From: Hyphomicrobiaceae bacterium
GTDB taxonomy: Bacteria > Pseudomonadota > Alphaproteobacteria > Rhizobiales > Aestuariivirgaceae
Assembly (NCBI GenBank): GCA_900298995.1
Contig: OMIC01000039.1
Span: 1-64,000 of the forward strand
Reading direction: 5' to 3'
DNA length: 64,000 nt
Made by a program: the position numbers and the translations under genes. Of this stretch, positions 9,573-17,901 are shown piece by piece. Within the stretch, counting starts at the first letter, position 1, and every line of letters begins with the position of its first letter. Below the pieces are notes generated by a model. That model was not told the origin of the DNA. It saw only the letters and a program-made list of their open reading frames with translations, and searched no databases.

Positions 9573-10016
9573 ATGATCCGCTACGACCTCCAGTGCGACA
9601 AGGGCCACGAATTCGACGGCTGGTTCCGTGACAGCGCCGCCTACGACAAGCAGGCGGCGCGTGGTCTCGTAGCCTGCACCGTGTGCGGCTCCGTCAAGGT
9701 CGAGAAGCAGTTGATGGCGCCGGGTATCCCGGTCAAGTCCAACCGCCGCGGCGATGCTGCGCAGAAGATGGTTGCGGGGCCGGTTGATCCCCGGATGGCG
9801 GCCATGATGCAGATGGTCCGCGACATGCGCAGGCATGTGGAAGAGAATTCCGAGTATGTCGGAACGCGCTTCGCCGAGGAAGCGCGCAAGATTCATTATG
9901 CCGAGGCCGAGGAGCGCGGCATCTTTGGCGAGGCGACGCCTGATGACGCCAAGGCCCTCATCGAGGAGGGCATCGCCGTGCACCCGCTGCCGCGCCTTCC
10001 CGAAGACGGGAACTGA
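9573..10016 (+). CDS. DUF1178 family protein
   Basis: A 147-residue conserved protein of unknown function. It starts MIRYDLQCDKGHEFDGWFRD and has a CxxC pair in ACTVCGSVKVEKQLM, together resembling a small metal-binding ribbon (Cys/His plus CxxC). The remainder is helical and charged (MAAMMQMVRDMRRHVEEN). It follows the Nit1-like gene by five bases with no clear ribosome-binding site, so translation probably depends on the upstream gene. The family is common in alphaproteobacteria beside this nitrilase and a glutaredoxin, but its role is not established. Confidence 0.88.
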   Translation: MIRYDLQCDKGHEFDGWFRDSAAYDKQAARGLVACTVCGSVKVEKQLMAPGIPVKSNRRGDAAQKMVAGPVDPRMAAMMQMVRDMRRHVEENSEYVGTRFAEEARKIHYAEAEERGIFGEATPDDAKALIEEGIAVHPLPRLPEDGN

Positions 10017-10018
10017 CT

Positions 10019-10036
10019 GGCGGGTTCAGCCCCGCC
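10019..10036. terminator. GC hairpin at the DUF1178/SDR convergent junction
   Basis: GGCGGG, a six-base loop and CCCGCC form a perfect six-pair stem in the nine-base gap plus the SDR stop codon, which sits in the loop. There is no T-run on either side, so it is at best a weak bidirectional terminator or an RNA 3'-end protector. Confidence 0.35.
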
Positions 10037-10766
10037 CGATCAGCGGCATCTTGGTGGCCATCACGGTCAGGAACTGGGCATTGGCCTCGAGCGGCAGGCC
10101 CGCCATGTACAGCACAGTCGTCGCCACATTCGCCACATCCATGGTCGGTTCCGGCGCCACTGTGCCATTCGCCTGCGGCATGCCCGTCTTCATCTTCTCG
10201 GTCATGTCGGTCGCGGCATTGCCGATGTCGATCTGGCAGACGGCGATGTCATACTTGCGACCGTCGAGTGAGCCGGATTTCGTCAGCCCCGTCACCGCAT
10301 GCTTGGTCGAGGTATAGGGTGCGGAATTGGGCCGGGGCGCCTGTGCCGAGATCGAACCGTTGTTGATGATGCGGCCGCCGCGCGGCTCCTGCGCCTTCAT
10401 CATTCGGAACGCCTCCTGCATGCAATAGAACATGCCCGAGAGATTGACGTTCACCACGTTCTGCCACATCTCGATGGACAGGTCCTCGAGCAGGATCGTG
10501 CCGGGAGCGCCTGTTCCGGCATTGTTGAAGAGCACATCGAGGCGGCCGAACTTCGCCTTGCACGCCGCAAACAGTGCCTTCACCGAAGCCGGGTCTGCAA
10601 CATCGGTCGGTACGGCCAGCGCATTGGGTCCGATTGCCGCTGCCACCTCGTTGAGGAGCTCTGCGCGGCGGCCGGCCAGCACCACCTTGTAGCCCTCCCG
10701 CCCGAAGGCCAGAGCCACCGCCTTGCCGATGCCCGTACCAGCGCCCGTCACCAATGCCACCTTCAT
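10026..10766 (-). CDS. Short-chain dehydrogenase/reductase, last gene of the sugar-acid operon
   Basis: A classical SDR of 246 residues. The NAD(P)-binding motif is [11 protein letters not shown] (near residue 7), then NNAGTG (near 86), the catalytic Ser in NNGSISAQ and the YxxxK pair in APYTSTKHA (near 154). The residue set is complete, so activity is expected. AGRR after the second strand suggests NADP preference. A GGGGGA ribosome-binding site precedes the ATG. It follows the KDGal-kinase gene by 69 bases on the same strand, so it may belong to the sugar-acid operon, perhaps as an aldose or sugar-acid dehydrogenase. The substrate is unknown. Confidence 0.88.
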   Translation of the reverse strand: MKVALVTGAGTGIGKAVALAFGREGYKVVLAGRRAELLNEVAAAIGPNALAVPTDVADPASVKALFAACKAKFGRLDVLFNNAGTGAPGTILLEDLSIEMWQNVVNVNLSGMFYCMQEAFRMMKAQEPRGGRIINNGSISAQAPRPNSAPYTSTKHAVTGLTKSGSLDGRKYDIAVCQIDIGNAATDMTEKMKTGMPQANGTVAPEPTMDVANVATTVLYMAGLPLEANAQFLTVMATKMPLIGRG

Positions 10767-10835
10767 CCGGAGTCCCCCTGAAAAACAATTGCGTGACTGA
10801 TCTTCCTCGCTGGCGGCGGATTTGTAAATGCCGGC

Positions 10836-11732
10836 TCAGCCGATGAGGCCCGCGTGGCGCGCAATGATGGCCAGTCCCCTGACGATGGCATCCGGCTCGC
10901 CATACCTCACGGTGAGGCCGGCCAGTTCCATCGCCTTTACATAGCGCCCGCCGATACCCGGCGAGGCCAGCACGGCATAGGCGGCATCGGCGGGATTGCT
11001 GCGCATGGCATGCGCTACCTCGGTGCCGATGACCTGTCCGGAGAGATAGGAGGCCACCGCGGCGGGCGGCAATTCGCCGAACAGCGCCAGCGAGCGCGCC
11101 GCGAATATGTTGTGCAGGAAACCCGCCGGATCCCACAGCGCCACGCGCACGCCGCGGGCGAAGGCCTCTTCGTCCTCGGGGCCTGCCGCGATCATGCGGC
11201 CCAGAATGGTGTGGTCACGCAGTGCTGCGAAGACCTCGCCCGAGACATAGGTCGAGTAGCCCGTGATGCGATCGCCCTGCGTGACGATCCACTTCGAATG
11301 CGTTCCCGGCGTCACGAAGCGGCTGACGCCGAGGTCCAGTGATCCGAAGACCTGCACCTCCTCGCTGCGCATCACCTCGGGCATGCCGTCCGGCGTGCGG
11401 TCGCTCAGGCCGGTGACGAAGGCGATGCGGCGGCCTGAGGCGGTCTCATGCATGTGCAGCGCATGGGCGAGGTCAGCGGCTGATGCGGGGCAGGGCAGGT
11501 AGGGCCGCTCGATCCAGCCCTGGCGCGAGGTGATCATGCCGGCCGCCAGAACCGGCAGCCGCTTGTCCCAGTGTCCGATGTGCCGCTCAAGCGCTGCCTC
11601 GAACTTGCCGTCGTGCACGCTCAGGATACCGTCCGGTGCCGCGATGCTGTCATGGGTATGTCCGGCCGTGTCGGCGATATAGGCCCGAAAGGATGTCGTG
11701 CCCCAGTCGAGCGCGATGAAACGGTCTGCCAC
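10836..11732 (-). CDS. dgoK: 2-dehydro-3-deoxygalactonokinase (KDGal kinase)
   Basis: The enzyme phosphorylates 2-keto-3-deoxygalactonate to the 6-phosphate in the De Ley-Doudoroff pathway. The 298-residue protein shows the DgoK N-terminus MADRFIALDWGTTSFRAYI with its phosphate loop, AAGMITSRQGW and FVTPGTHSKWI. The GTG start has AGGAG seven bases upstream and lies nine bases from the stop of the AraD1/GguC gene. The usual partner, the KDPGal aldolase (DgoA), is not in this window; it may be fused or encoded elsewhere. Confidence 0.92.
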   Translation of the reverse strand: MADRFIALDWGTTSFRAYIADTAGHTHDSIAAPDGILSVHDGKFEAALERHIGHWDKRLPVLAAGMITSRQGWIERPYLPCPASAADLAHALHMHETASGRRIAFVTGLSDRTPDGMPEVMRSEEVQVFGSLDLGVSRFVTPGTHSKWIVTQGDRITGYSTYVSGEVFAALRDHTILGRMIAAGPEDEEAFARGVRVALWDPAGFLHNIFAARSLALFGELPPAAVASYLSGQVIGTEVAHAMRSNPADAAYAVLASPGIGGRYVKAMELAGLTVRYGEPDAIVRGLAIIARHAGLIG

Positions 11733-11741
11733 GCCGCGCTC

Positions 11742-12740
11742 CTAGATCGCCCGGGCGCCACCCGGCCTGTAGCCGGGCTTCATCGCCTTGAGCGGGTTGC
11801 GAAGCGCCGCCCCGAAGGGCGCGGCGGAAATCTCGAAGACGTCACCGTCCTGGGTTTTCACATTGTCGGCAATCGACAGCGTCGCCGTTCCGAAATAATG
11901 CACATGCACGTCGCCCGGCCGCCGGAACCCGTCGTACTTGAAATGATGGTATTCGAGATTGGCGAGGCTGTGGCTCATGTTGGCTTCGCCCGTCAGGAAT
12001 GGCTTTTCCCAGATCACCTTGCCCTTGCGGATGATGCGGCTCACGCCCTCGACCGAGGCTGGAATCCGGCCCGTCACCATTTCGGGGCCGATTGCTGAAT
12101 GCCGGAGCTTCGAATGCGCGAGATAGAGATAGTTCTGCCGCTCGGTGACATGGTCGGAATACTCATTGCCCAGCGCAAATCCCAGACGCACCGGACGGCC
12201 GCCCTCATCGATCAGATAGAGCCCCGCGAGTTCAGGCTCTTCGCCGCCGTCAAGGGCAAAGGCGGGCAGCGGCAACGGCTGACCCGGCCCAACCAGCCAG
12301 CTGCCGTCACCCTTGTAGAACCATTCAGGCTGCACGCCTGCGGCCTTCTTGTCCTTCGGACGGCCGCCCTCCAGCCCCAGCTTGAACATCTTGAGGCTGT
12401 CGGTCAGTTCCTCCGCCGCTCCTGAAAGCTTCTTGTGCATGCCGTCGCGCGCCGCGGCAGAACCCAGATGGGTCAGCCCGGTACCGGTTACGATGCAATG
12501 CGCCGGGTCCGGGTGGTCGAGTGGCGCGAGCACGCGCTTTTCCTTCAGCGCTGCGGCATAATCCTCGGTCGCGGAGGTCGCAAGGCTTGAGGCCAGGCTC
12601 GCCAGCGTCCTGCCCTCGCGCAGCGCGCGCTGTGCGAGATCGCGTGTGCTCGCTGCCTGTTTCAGCAGCACCAGCCTGTCGGCGGCCACGAGGGCCACCC
12701 GCCGCTTGCCCCTGCCGTCGATGATCTGCACGAGGTTCAT
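11742..12740 (-). CDS. AraD1/GguC family protein (FAH-fold, probable 2-keto-3-deoxy sugar-acid dehydratase)
   Basis: A 332-residue protein of the fumarylacetoacetate-hydrolase fold. Family features are VTGTGLTHLGSAAARDGMH, GNEYSDH and FGTATLSIADNVKTQDGD, which belong to the AraD1/GguC group rather than true fumarylacetoacetase. Members characterised as L-2-keto-3-deoxyarabonate dehydratase turn the deoxy acid into alpha-ketoglutarate semialdehyde. A GAGGGAG ribosome-binding site supports the start. It lies 24 bases after the SMP-30 gene and nine before dgoK. Having both an AraD1-type enzyme and a KDGal kinase in one operon suggests handling of more than one sugar acid, or a substrate different from galactonate. 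Confidence 0.85.
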   Translation of the reverse strand: MNLVQIIDGRGKRRVALVAADRLVLLKQAASTRDLAQRALREGRTLASLASSLATSATEDYAAALKEKRVLAPLDHPDPAHCIVTGTGLTHLGSAAARDGMHKKLSGAAEELTDSLKMFKLGLEGGRPKDKKAAGVQPEWFYKGDGSWLVGPGQPLPLPAFALDGGEEPELAGLYLIDEGGRPVRLGFALGNEYSDHVTERQNYLYLAHSKLRHSAIGPEMVTGRIPASVEGVSRIIRKGKVIWEKPFLTGEANMSHSLANLEYHHFKYDGFRRPGDVHVHYFGTATLSIADNVKTQDGDVFEISAAPFGAALRNPLKAMKPGYRPGGARAI

Positions 12741-12764
12741 GTCGAAAGCTCCCTCATCTGGTTC

Positions 12765-13676
12765 TCAGCCTGCAAAACCGTGCTTCTCGAAACCGGTGAC
12801 GCCGGGATCGAAGCAGAACACCCCACCCTGCAACGGCTGTTCGCGCAGCGCCACGTCGGGCACGTGCTGGCGCGAACTCGTCACATAGAGCGTGTCGAGC
12901 TTCGGGCCGCCGAAGCAGACATTGGTCACCCGCCGGGCCGGGATCGGAACGACCCGGTCGATGCGACCCCGGGGATCGATGCGCAGCACGCAGGAGCCCT
13001 CCCAGCGCGCGCTCCAGACGCAGCCCTCGGCATCGACGGTCGCGCCATCGGGATAGCCATGTGCCTTGCTGTCGTTGAGCACCCGGCGGTTCGAGATCGT
13101 GCCGCTGTCGAGGTCAAAATCATAGGCCCAGATGATCTGCGCCATGGAATCCGAGAAATAGAATGTCCGGTTGTCGGGCGACCAGCACGGCCCGTTCGAA
13201 ACCCCGACATTCGTCTCCATCACCGTAATCGTGCCGTCCGCCGCGATGCGAAACAGCTTGCCGGTGGCCGCCGTGATCGGCAGGTCCTCGCCAGCCGGGC
13301 CGATGTTGTTCATCATGGTTCCGAACCAGAACCGGCCGTGCGCATCGCAGGCCCCGTCATTGCCCCGATTGCCCGGCGTGTCCGGGTCGACGGCACGCCA
13401 CTGTGTCATCGCACCGGTTACGGGATTGAAGATGTTGAGCCCCTTGTGCGCGCCCACCAGAATTGTGCCGTCGCGGCGGCGGGCCATGGCGGTCACCATC
13501 TCGTCGAACTGCCAGGTTCGGCGCGCGCCGGTGGCCACATGCAGGCAGTGAATGGCCGAGGGCAGGATGATGTCGAGCCACCACAGGTTTTGGGTTGCGG
13601 CGTCCCAGAAGCAACCTTCTCCAAGCTTGTCGCGGCTGTCGAGCAGGCAGGTTACGGGAATGGAGCCAGTCGTCAT
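12765..13676 (-). CDS. SMP-30/gluconolactonase family sugar lactonase
   Basis: A six-bladed beta-propeller lactonase of 303 residues. Metal-site segments of the family are visible: [19 protein letters not shown] at the N-terminus (Glu ligand), [17 protein letters not shown] (Asn/Asp ligands) and [18 protein letters not shown] (Asn and Asp ligands). Such enzymes open aldonolactones made by sugar dehydrogenases. Its ATG overlaps the TGA of the proline-racemase-like gene by four bases, so the two are translationally coupled. In this operon it would supply the aldonate that the AraD1 and DgoK enzymes process later. The particular sugar is unknown. Confidence 0.92.
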   Translation of the reverse strand: MTTGSIPVTCLLDSRDKLGEGCFWDAATQNLWWLDIILPSAIHCLHVATGARRTWQFDEMVTAMARRRDGTILVGAHKGLNIFNPVTGAMTQWRAVDPDTPGNRGNDGACDAHGRFWFGTMMNNIGPAGEDLPITAATGKLFRIAADGTITVMETNVGVSNGPCWSPDNRTFYFSDSMAQIIWAYDFDLDSGTISNRRVLNDSKAHGYPDGATVDAEGCVWSARWEGSCVLRIDPRGRIDRVVPIPARRVTNVCFGGPKLDTLYVTSSRQHVPDVALREQPLQGGVFCFDPGVTGFEKHGFAG

Positions 13677-14710
13677 GTCAGCGCATCCTTGGGCCAGGTG
13701 TCCGCCAGCCGGTAACCATGCGGAAAAGGGTCGTCGGGATCAAGCATCAGTGTGGACTGGCCGGTGATCCAGCCACGCCCCGTGATGGTGGGGATGATGG
13801 CTGGGCGGCCACCGACGCTGGTCGTTCCGGCGATCTCCCCGATGAAGCGGCTCTCGATGATCGACCGCCCGATATAGCGCTCGCCCGCCTTCAGCAGGCC
13901 CCTCGCGTGCAGTACGGCCATCAAGGCCGAGCAACCCGTGCCGGTGGGCGAGCGGTCGATCTTCCCGGGCTTGATGACGCAGGCATTGCGGCTCGAGAGC
14001 GCACTCTCCAACTGCTCGAGGGGACCCGTGAGGAAGGCGAAGGAGAAATGCCGCCAGTCGGGCAGTTCTGGGTGGCTGAAACCCAGTTTCTCATTTGCCG
14101 CCTTGACGATCTTGCGGCCGGCCACCGCCATGTCCCGTGCCTCGTCCGGGGTCACGGCAAAGCCCAGTTGCCGGGCATCCGCCATCACGAAGCTGTCGCC
14201 CCCGAACGCCGTATCAACGCTGAGCGTGCCCAACCCCTCCACCTCCAGCGGTTCGGAAAGCCTGTCCGCGAAGGCCGGCACATTGCGCAGGGTGATTGAC
14301 TGCGCCTTGCCATCCCGGCACTTCGCCGTCACCTCCACCAGACCGGCCGGTGCCTCCAGCATCAGATGCGTCTCCGGTTCGGTCATGGGAATGATCCCGG
14401 CGTCGAGCAGCACGGTGGCCACGCAGATGCAGTTCGAGCCTGACATCGGTGGCGTGTCCTCCGGCTCCATGATGATGAAGCCCATCTGGGCCCTGGGGTT
14501 TTTCGGCGGCACCAGCAGGTTGACATGCCGGAACACGCCGCCCCGCGGTTCGTTCAGCACCAGCGCGCGCAACTGCCCGTCGGCAGCGATGAAGCGGGAC
14601 TGCTCCCATACGCTGGCGCCCGGCGGCGGGGCCACACCGCCCACGATCACGTCGCCCACCTCGCCCTCGGCATGGCAGCCGATCACCTGAATGGCCACTG
14701 AACTGCGCAC
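13673..14710 (-). CDS. Proline racemase superfamily protein with Ser/Thr at both catalytic positions
   Basis: A 345-residue protein of the proline racemase/hydroxyproline epimerase fold. In racemases the two acid-base cysteines lie in MCGH and DRSPCGTG. Here they read MSGS (Ser90) and DRSPTGTG (Thr256), so both cysteines are gone. The Cys/Thr form is known for trans-3-hydroxy-L-proline dehydratases; a Ser/Thr pair is a different combination. The rest of the fold is conserved ([19 protein letters not shown]). I prefer GTG 14710 over the track's 14773 because [16 protein letters not shown] matches family starts and GGGGG precedes it. It leads a sugar-acid operon, which is unusual; the substrate is unknown. 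Confidence 0.85.
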   Translation of the reverse strand: MRSSVAIQVIGCHAEGEVGDVIVGGVAPPPGASVWEQSRFIAADGQLRALVLNEPRGGVFRHVNLLVPPKNPRAQMGFIIMEPEDTPPMSGSNCICVATVLLDAGIIPMTEPETHLMLEAPAGLVEVTAKCRDGKAQSITLRNVPAFADRLSEPLEVEGLGTLSVDTAFGGDSFVMADARQLGFAVTPDEARDMAVAGRKIVKAANEKLGFSHPELPDWRHFSFAFLTGPLEQLESALSSRNACVIKPGKIDRSPTGTGCSALMAVLHARGLLKAGERYIGRSIIESRFIGEIAGTTSVGGRPAIIPTITGRGWITGQSTLMLDPDDPFPHGYRLADTWPKDALT

Positions 14711-14777
14711 GCTCGCCCCCAACCTTACAGGAAATTCATCTTCAGCGCCCTTGAACTTGCCGCAATTCGCCATATTT

Positions 14778-14806
14778 CGCCAGAGCGGCGCCGGGCCCCT
14801 CTGGCG
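14778..14806. repeat. Inverted repeat upstream of the sugar-acid operon and terC
   Basis: CGCCAGAG and CTCTGGCG form a perfect eight-base inverted repeat around a 13-base GC-rich centre. It lies 68 bases before the GTG of the proline-racemase-like gene and 66 before the terC ATG. An operator for one or both divergent genes, or a leader hairpin, are both possible. Confidence 0.5.
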
Positions 14807-14871
14807 GGAGCAATCTCTCGCGATGTCGGAGCCGTGATTGGACTGACAACCGACAACCCAGGGGACCGGCC

Positions 14872-15894
14872 ATGGACATGCTCCAGACCTTTCTGTTCAG
14901 CGATTTTCTCGGAACGCCCGCCTATTTTTGGCTGATCTTCATTTCGGTGGTGATCGGACTTCTGGTCTTCGACCTCGGCTTCCTGCACAAGGGCCAGAAG
15001 GAGATCGAGGCCAAGGAGAGCTTCATCCTCTATGCCGGATACATGGCGATCGCCTTTCTGTTCGGTGGCTGGGTGTGGTACGCGCGCGGAGCGCAGTCCG
15101 GGCTTGAGTTCTTCACCGGCTATCTGATCGAGCAGTCGCTGGCGATGGACAACATCTTCGTCATCGCCACTGTCTTCGCCTTCCTCGGCATTCCCCGCAT
15201 CTACCAGCACCGGGTGCTGTTCTGGGGCATCCTCGGCGTCATCCTGTTCCGCGCCATGCTGATCGGGCTCGGCGCGGCGCTGGTCATGTCCTTCCAGTCC
15301 GTTCTGTTCCTGTTCGGCGCGTTCCTGGTGTTCACCGGCCTCAAGATGTTCAAGACCTCGAACGAGAAGCCCTCGCTCGACGACAACTGGATCCTGAAGC
15401 TCATCCGGCGTCATTTCCGGGTGACCGATGAACTCCACGGCGAGAAGTTCACCATCCGGCAGGTCGATCCCAGGACCGGCAAGCTCGTCCGCTTCATGAC
15501 GCCGCTCTTCGTGGCGCTGATCATCGTCGAGTTCGTCGACCTGATCTTCGCGGTGGATTCGGTTCCGGCCATTTTCGCCGTCACCCAGGATCCCTTCATC
15601 GTCTACACCTCGAATATCTTCGCGATTCTCGGCCTGCGTGCGCTTTATTTCGCGCTCGCCGCCGCCATGCACCGCTTCCGCTACCTGCAATACTCGCTGG
15701 CCGTCATCCTGGTGCTTGTCGGCATCAAGATCTTCCTCGTGCCGCTCGGCATCAAGATCGATACCGCGCTGTCGCTGGCCGTCACCATCTCCGTGCTGGC
15801 CGCGGGTATCGGCTGGTCGCTGTGGAAAACCCGCAACGACATGCCCGAGCCCGTGCCGGGCGCGGGCCGCAAGAGTGTGGAGGCGGCCGAGTAG
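14872..15894 (+). CDS. TerC-family integral membrane protein (Alx-like)
   Basis: A 340-residue inner-membrane protein with about eight hydrophobic helices. TerC signatures include [22 protein letters not shown] (near residue 88) and [20 protein letters not shown] (near 220), with the conserved acidic residues inside helices. Related proteins are linked to tellurite resistance, to pH response (Alx) and, more recently, to manganese or calcium export. AGGGGA precedes the ATG. No Mn riboswitch (yybP-ykoY type) could be recognised in the short leader. The stop codon lies in the loop of a strong hairpin. It is divergent from the sugar-acid operon and precedes a YqhA-like membrane gene. Confidence 0.92.
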   Translation: MDMLQTFLFSDFLGTPAYFWLIFISVVIGLLVFDLGFLHKGQKEIEAKESFILYAGYMAIAFLFGGWVWYARGAQSGLEFFTGYLIEQSLAMDNIFVIATVFAFLGIPRIYQHRVLFWGILGVILFRAMLIGLGAALVMSFQSVLFLFGAFLVFTGLKMFKTSNEKPSLDDNWILKLIRRHFRVTDELHGEKFTIRQVDPRTGKLVRFMTPLFVALIIVEFVDLIFAVDSVPAIFAVTQDPFIVYTSNIFAILGLRALYFALAAAMHRFRYLQYSLAVILVLVGIKIFLVPLGIKIDTALSLAVTISVLAAGIGWSLWKTRNDMPEPVPGAGRKSVEAAE

Positions 15895-15902
15895 GCCGCC
15901 TC
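15880..15902 (+). terminator. Hairpin at the 3' end of terC, stop codon in the loop
   Basis: GAGGCGGCC, loop GAGTA and GGCCGCCTC form a perfect nine-pair stem; the terC TAG lies in the loop. Only TTGCC follows, so the U-tract is poor. It could act as a weak intrinsic terminator or as a 3' stabiliser of the terC message. Confidence 0.5.
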
Positions 15903-15959
15903 TTGCCTCGCCCGCCTGATGCGCTATCAGATTGGCAATCAAAGCTGCGGTGATATCTC

Positions 15960-16472
15960 ATGAAGAAACTCGAACTCGCGATCGAAGCCATCATTCTTGC
16001 CTCGCGCTGGCTTCTGGTGGTTTTCTATCTGGGCCTGGCGCTGGCGCTGGCGCTCTATGCCCTGTCCTTCGCGGGCAAGCTTTATGAGTTTTTCACCAAG
16101 CTCTTCGTGCTGGCCGACACCGACACCATCCTCAAGATGTTGGCCCTGATCGACGCGGCGCTCGTCGCCAGCCTCGTCGTCATGGTCATCATTTCGGGCT
16201 ATGAGAACTTCGTGAGCCGCTTCGACAAGGCCGAAGGCGGTGAAATCGCTTGGCTGGGCAAGCTCGATGCCGGATCGCTCAAGATCAAGGTGGCCTCCAC
16301 CATCGTGGCGATCTCGTCCATCCACCTGCTGCAGGTGTTCCTCAATATCCAGCAGTACACCGACTCGAGGCTCATGTGGCTCACCATCATGCACATGGCT
16401 TTCGTGGTCTCCGCCCTGCTGCTGGCCTATATCGACCGGATCATGGGGTCATCGAAGAAGAATGACGAATAG
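15960..16472 (+). CDS. UPF0114/YqhA family membrane protein
   Basis: A 170-residue protein with four predicted membrane helices (residues about 12-35, 60-80, 105-125 and 135-155). Family segments are EAIILASRWLLVVFYLGLAL, VVMVIISGYENFVSRFD and LMWLTIMHMAFVVSALLLAY. The family (TIGR00645, E. coli YqhA) has no settled function. A small inverted repeat, CTGAT-N5-ATCAG (15916-15930), lies about 30 bases before the start. The gene may be read with terC or from its own promoter, since a strong hairpin separates them. Its stop is 12 bases from the stop of the convergent antiporter gene. Confidence 0.9.
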   Translation: MKKLELAIEAIILASRWLLVVFYLGLALALALYALSFAGKLYEFFTKLFVLADTDTILKMLALIDAALVASLVVMVIISGYENFVSRFDKAEGGEIAWLGKLDAGSLKIKVASTIVAISSIHLLQVFLNIQQYTDSRLMWLTIMHMAFVVSALLLAYIDRIMGSSKKNDE

Positions 16473-16484
16473 GCCGGCGGCCCC

Positions 16485-17900
16485 TCAGCCTGCGAAGAAC
16501 AGCCACGACACAGCCGCGAACAGCGGCAGCAGGATGGCGCCGGACCACAGCATGTAGCCGAAGAAACCGGGCATCTTCACGCCCTGGTCCCGGGCGATGG
16601 CATAGACCATGAAGTTCGGTGCATTGCCGATATAGGTGTTGGCGCCCATGAACACGGCGCCCGCCGAAATGGCGGCAAGCGTCGTGGCGCCCCCGGCCAT
16701 CAGCTGCGCAGGATCGCCGCCTGCAAGCTCGAAGAACACCAGGTAGGTCGGCGCATTGTCGAGCACGGAGGACAACCCGCCGGTGATCCAGAAATAGGCG
16801 AGATTGTCCGGCGCGCCGTCCGGCCCCCTGACCAGCGCCACCAGAGGCGCGAAGGCGCCATCGGTTCCCGCCTGCAGCATGGCGAGCACCGGAATGATGG
16901 TGATGAAGATGCCGGCGAAGAGTTCCGCCACTTCGCGCATGGGCTCCCAGCTGAAACTGTTGTCGCTGCGGTTGCCTCTGGCGGTCAGGGCGACTGAGAG
17001 CAGGATGATCGCCACGAAGGCGCCATCGCGCGCGAGGGCTGTCACCGCCACGTCGGTTCCGTAGATGTGCAACGTGCCCCAGTCGAGGGCGGCGGAGAGC
17101 AGGATCACCCCGATGATTGCCGGGATCAGCGCGAAATTGATGCCGCCCGCCACCGAGATCGCCCGGTCGGGCGTCGGGTCGCGCCGCAGATGGCCCTCGC
17201 GGGCATAGATCAGGCTGTCGAGCGCGAAGAAGGCCGCCAGCAGGGCGCCCACGATGATGGCCGTGGGCCAGAACAGGTGCACCGTCGGCCAAAAGAAATC
17301 GACCCCGCGCAGGAAGCCGAGGAACAGCGGCGGGTCGCCCAGCGGGCTCAGCGCGCCACCGGCGTTGGCCACGATGAAGATGAAGAACACGATGACATGG
17401 ACATTGTGGCGGCGGTCGTCATTGGCGCGGATCACCGGACGGATCATGATCATCGCCGCGCCCGTCGTGCCGATGATGCTGGCAAGCCCCGCACCGATGG
17501 CGAGCAGAAGCGTGTTTGTCGCAGGTGCGCCATGCAGATTGCCGCGGATCACGATTCCCCCCGCCACGGTGAACAGCGCCAGCAGCAGCAGGATGAAGGG
17601 AATGTATTCGGCCAGCGCGGTGTGCACGACGGCCTGCGCCGCGGCGCCCGGTCCGGCGGCAAGCGCGATGGGCAGGAGCGCCAGACCGGCCCAGGCTGCG
17701 GCCACCTTGCCCCGGTGGTGGTGCCAGAAGCGGCCAGCGGCCAGCGGCAGAATGGCGATCGACAGCAGCAGCCCCGCGAAGGGAATGGCCCAGGCCAGCC
17801 CCATGCTGCGGCCGTCCAGCCCGTCGGCGGCAGCGGCCGGCCCGGCCGTCAGCCAGAGCAGCATCGGCGCAGCAGCGATGTGTGTCACGCGCATCCGCAT
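16485..17900 (-). CDS. Na+/H+ antiporter-like ion transporter (NhaD/CitM superfamily)
   Basis: A 471-residue inner-membrane carrier with about 11-12 helices and an N-terminal cleavable-looking leader (ending AAAADG). Typical segments of the NhaD/arsenite-citrate superfamily are NTLLLAIGAGLASIIGTTGAAMIMIRP, ANAGGALSPLGDPPLFLGF and SSVLDNAPTYLVFFELAGG. The GDPPLFLGF and DNAPTY regions are the two re-entrant loops expected to bind the ion. It begins one base after the MBL-fold hydrolase stop and is the last gene of a five-gene run. Whether it moves Na+, protons or an organic anion cannot be told; in this context export or uptake of an amine-pathway acid is possible. Confidence 0.85.
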   Translation of the reverse strand: MRMRVTHIAAAPMLLWLTAGPAAAADGLDGRSMGLAWAIPFAGLLLSIAILPLAAGRFWHHHRGKVAAAWAGLALLPIALAAGPGAAAQAVVHTALAEYIPFILLLLALFTVAGGIVIRGNLHGAPATNTLLLAIGAGLASIIGTTGAAMIMIRPVIRANDDRRHNVHVIVFFIFIVANAGGALSPLGDPPLFLGFLRGVDFFWPTVHLFWPTAIIVGALLAAFFALDSLIYAREGHLRRDPTPDRAISVAGGINFALIPAIIGVILLSAALDWGTLHIYGTDVAVTALARDGAFVAIILLSVALTARGNRSDNSFSWEPMREVAELFAGIFITIIPVLAMLQAGTDGAFAPLVALVRGPDGAPDNLAYFWITGGLSSVLDNAPTYLVFFELAGGDPAQLMAGGATTLAAISAGAVFMGANTYIGNAPNFMVYAIARDQGVKMPGFFGYMLWSGAILLPLFAAVSWLFFAG

Positions 17901-17901
17901 C

